Positions 5,729 to 6,430 of a stretch of 6,430 nt of DNA are shown here, piece after piece; position 1 is the first letter of the stretch; each line of letters begins with the position of its first letter. Position numbers and translations under genes: made by a program. This DNA comes from Desulfobacterales bacterium (GTDB lineage Bacteria; Desulfobacterota; Desulfobacteria; Desulfobacterales; C00003106): contig JAUWMN010000102.1 in assembly GCA_030613165.1 (NCBI GenBank), positions 1-6,430 on the forward strand, written 5' to 3'. A model generated the notes under the pieces. It saw nothing but the letters and a program-made list of their open reading frames with translations, was not told the DNA's origin and made no database searches.

Positions 5729-5748
5729 TTCTGTAAAAGAGTACAGAA
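5729..5748. promoter_or_regulatory. LexA-box-like palindromic operator candidate
   Basis: TTCTGTA-N6-TACAGAA is a perfect 7-bp inverted repeat. It contains CTGT-N8-ACAG, the core of the gammaproteobacterial LexA (SOS) operator. It lies 82 bp upstream of the namZ start. LexA motifs differ widely between bacterial groups, and the local LexA sequence is unknown, so this may be the site of another dimeric regulator or a chance palindrome. Confidence 0.35.
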
Positions 5749-5875
5749 AAGTTTTATGTCTAATACTCGGACAGCCTCCTATCGATTTCTCGCCAAGTTC
5801 ATCCCCTGTGTATCTACCGCTTCTAATTTAAAATTCAACTTAGGTTTAAATCTGGACCCCCATCGCATGGATAGC
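5749..5875. other. Non-coding part of the namZ-ATPase divergent region
   Basis: An open frame of 57 codons on the plus strand starts at ATG 5756 and ends at 5929. It has no Shine-Dalgarno, no recognisable motif and a composition like its surroundings. The complementary strand has a 29-codon frame from about 5868 down. Neither is convincing. The region may hold a decayed sequence, but I cannot identify a parent. Confidence 0.3.
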
Positions 5876-5904
5876 TTTACGGAACACATTGAAAATGGTA
5901 TAAT
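5876..5904 (+). promoter_or_regulatory. Sigma70-like promoter for the rightward genes
   Basis: TTTACG (5876-5881) is separated by 17 bases from a perfect TATAAT (5899-5904) on the plus strand. Transcription would start near 5911, about 50 bases before the small ORF at 5963 and about 220 before the ATPase gene at 6131. This is the best promoter-like sequence in the window. A TATACT at 6095-6100 nearer the ATPase lacks a well-spaced -35. Confidence 0.5.
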
Positions 5905-5962
5905 TAATTTTAAACAGATGAAAAAGTAACCAGGAAAGTAATCAGGGCGTTGGAAGGAGCAA

Positions 5963-6121
5963 ATGTCAATATTTCACCAGCGTCCCGTAGGTCCCCCCGG
6001 GGTTTCAAACATAGACTCTTTTCACGCCTCGCTTTTCACACAGGGGCATTTTTCCCTTGTATTTTATTCAAAATTTGCTAATAATATCCTTGTATATACT
6101 GCAACAAATGGTTTTTTGTAG
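5963..6121 (+). CDS. Possible 52-residue small ORF ahead of the ATPase gene
   Basis: ATG at 5963 follows AAGGAG (5954-5959) after only 3 bases, which is shorter than the usual spacing. The frame encodes 52 residues starting MSIFHQRPVGPPG and ending TATNGFL. Its TAG stop overlaps the AGAGG ribosome binding site of the ATPase gene, an arrangement compatible with translational coupling. The sigma70-like promoter at 5876-5904 lies upstream. The peptide has no clear signal peptide, membrane helix or DNA-binding motif, and I recognise no family. It may be a real leader or accessory peptide or only a chance frame. Confidence 0.3.
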   Translation: MSIFHQRPVGPPGVSNIDSFHASLFTQGHFSLVFYSKFANNILVYTATNGFL

Positions 6122-6130
6122 AGGCACAGA

Positions 6131-6430
6131 ATGACAATAAACATAATAAGGGATATTGATCCGGAACTGGTCAAGTGGAAAGAGAGTCGTTCACGACGTC
6201 CTCTCCTCGTAAGGGGAGCACGTCAGGTGGGAAAGACGTATTCCATAATCGAATTCGCAAAAGTAGCATTTGAAAACCACGTGGCGGTGAATTTTGAAGA
6301 GCGACCTGAATTTTCCATGTGTTTTCAATCTCTTGATGTAAAGGAAATCATGGAAAAGATTTCCGTTCTGTCCGGATCCGAGATAACGGCCGGGAAAACC
6401 CTTCTTTTTTTGGATGAAATTCAAGAATGT
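6131..6430 (+). CDS. AAA_14/DUF4143-type ATPase, 5' part (runs off window)
   Basis: The first 100 codons stay open to the right edge. Walker A is GARQVGKT (residues 29-36), preceded by RPLLVR. Walker B is LLFLDEIQE (91-99), with Asp95 and Glu96. The segment between, with VAVNFEERPEF at 51-61, is typical of bacterial ATPases with an AAA_14 domain and a C-terminal DUF4143 nuclease-like region, usually about 370-450 residues in total. These proteins are common and scattered among genomes, often in accessory regions, and their biological role is poorly known. AGAGG at 6120-6124 lies 6 nt before the ATG. The gene is divergent from namZ. The C-terminal half is outside the window, so the DUF4143 part is assumed, not seen. 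Confidence 0.88.
   Translation, partial: MTINIIRDIDPELVKWKESRSRRPLLVRGARQVGKTYSIIEFAKVAFENHVAVNFEERPEFSMCFQSLDVKEIMEKISVLSGSEITAGKTLLFLDEIQEC

Noticed and set aside
5489..5929. 146-codon plus-strand open frame
   Set aside because: Its first part is antisense to namZ. The remaining 57 codons from ATG 5756 have no ribosome binding site or recognisable motif.
6191..6424. 77-codon minus-strand open frame at the right edge
   Set aside because: It is the shadow of the AAA_14-type ATPase, which has both Walker motifs on the plus strand.

Overview
The window carries five leftward genes and the start of one rightward gene. It resembles the chromosome of a diderm bacterium: there is a signal-peptide-bearing outer-membrane beta-barrel and a lipobox lipoprotein. 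The mixture of families, moderate GC and intergenic space full of short repeats would fit an uncultured Desulfobacterota-type (former Deltaproteobacteria) genome. That placement is an inference from family recognition, not from a marker gene.

Layout from left to right: 1-213 is the 3' flank of the barrel gene and holds a roughly 130 bp element with terminal inverted repeats (TIRs). 214-1728 (-) encodes a TraF_2/FadL-like outer-membrane barrel. 1755-2333 (-) encodes a GNA1162/DUF799-like lipoprotein; it is 26 bp upstream of the barrel gene and probably in its operon. 2334-2653 is non-coding and holds a 144 bp near-perfect palindrome. 2654-3310 (-) encodes RNase HI with an N-terminal extension. 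3311-3528 is filled with a degenerate 7-bp tandem repeat in inverted orientation. 3526-4248 (-) encodes a TrmJ-type SpoU methyltransferase. 4249-4473 carries a second inverted 7-bp repeat element. 4474-5646 (-) encodes a NamZ/DUF1343 (GH171) exo-N-acetylmuramidase homologue without a visible signal peptide. 5647-6130 is a divergent intergenic region with a LexA-box-like palindrome, a good sigma70-like promoter and a possible 52-residue small ORF. From 6131 to the right edge runs the 5' end of an AAA_14/DUF4143-type ATPase.

The recognisable genes are mostly ordinary housekeeping functions: RNA-DNA hybrid removal, tRNA ribose methylation and peptidoglycan turnover. The lipoprotein-barrel pair is the most likely functional unit of little-known role. 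The unusual part of the window is its intergenic DNA. Four gaps hold palindromic or inverted elements of at least three designs. Two of them, on either side of trmJ, share arms built from a GTTNNNN heptamer that keeps phase over up to about 100 bp. I see no CRISPR array, rRNA, tRNA, complete insertion sequence or classical defence system here.
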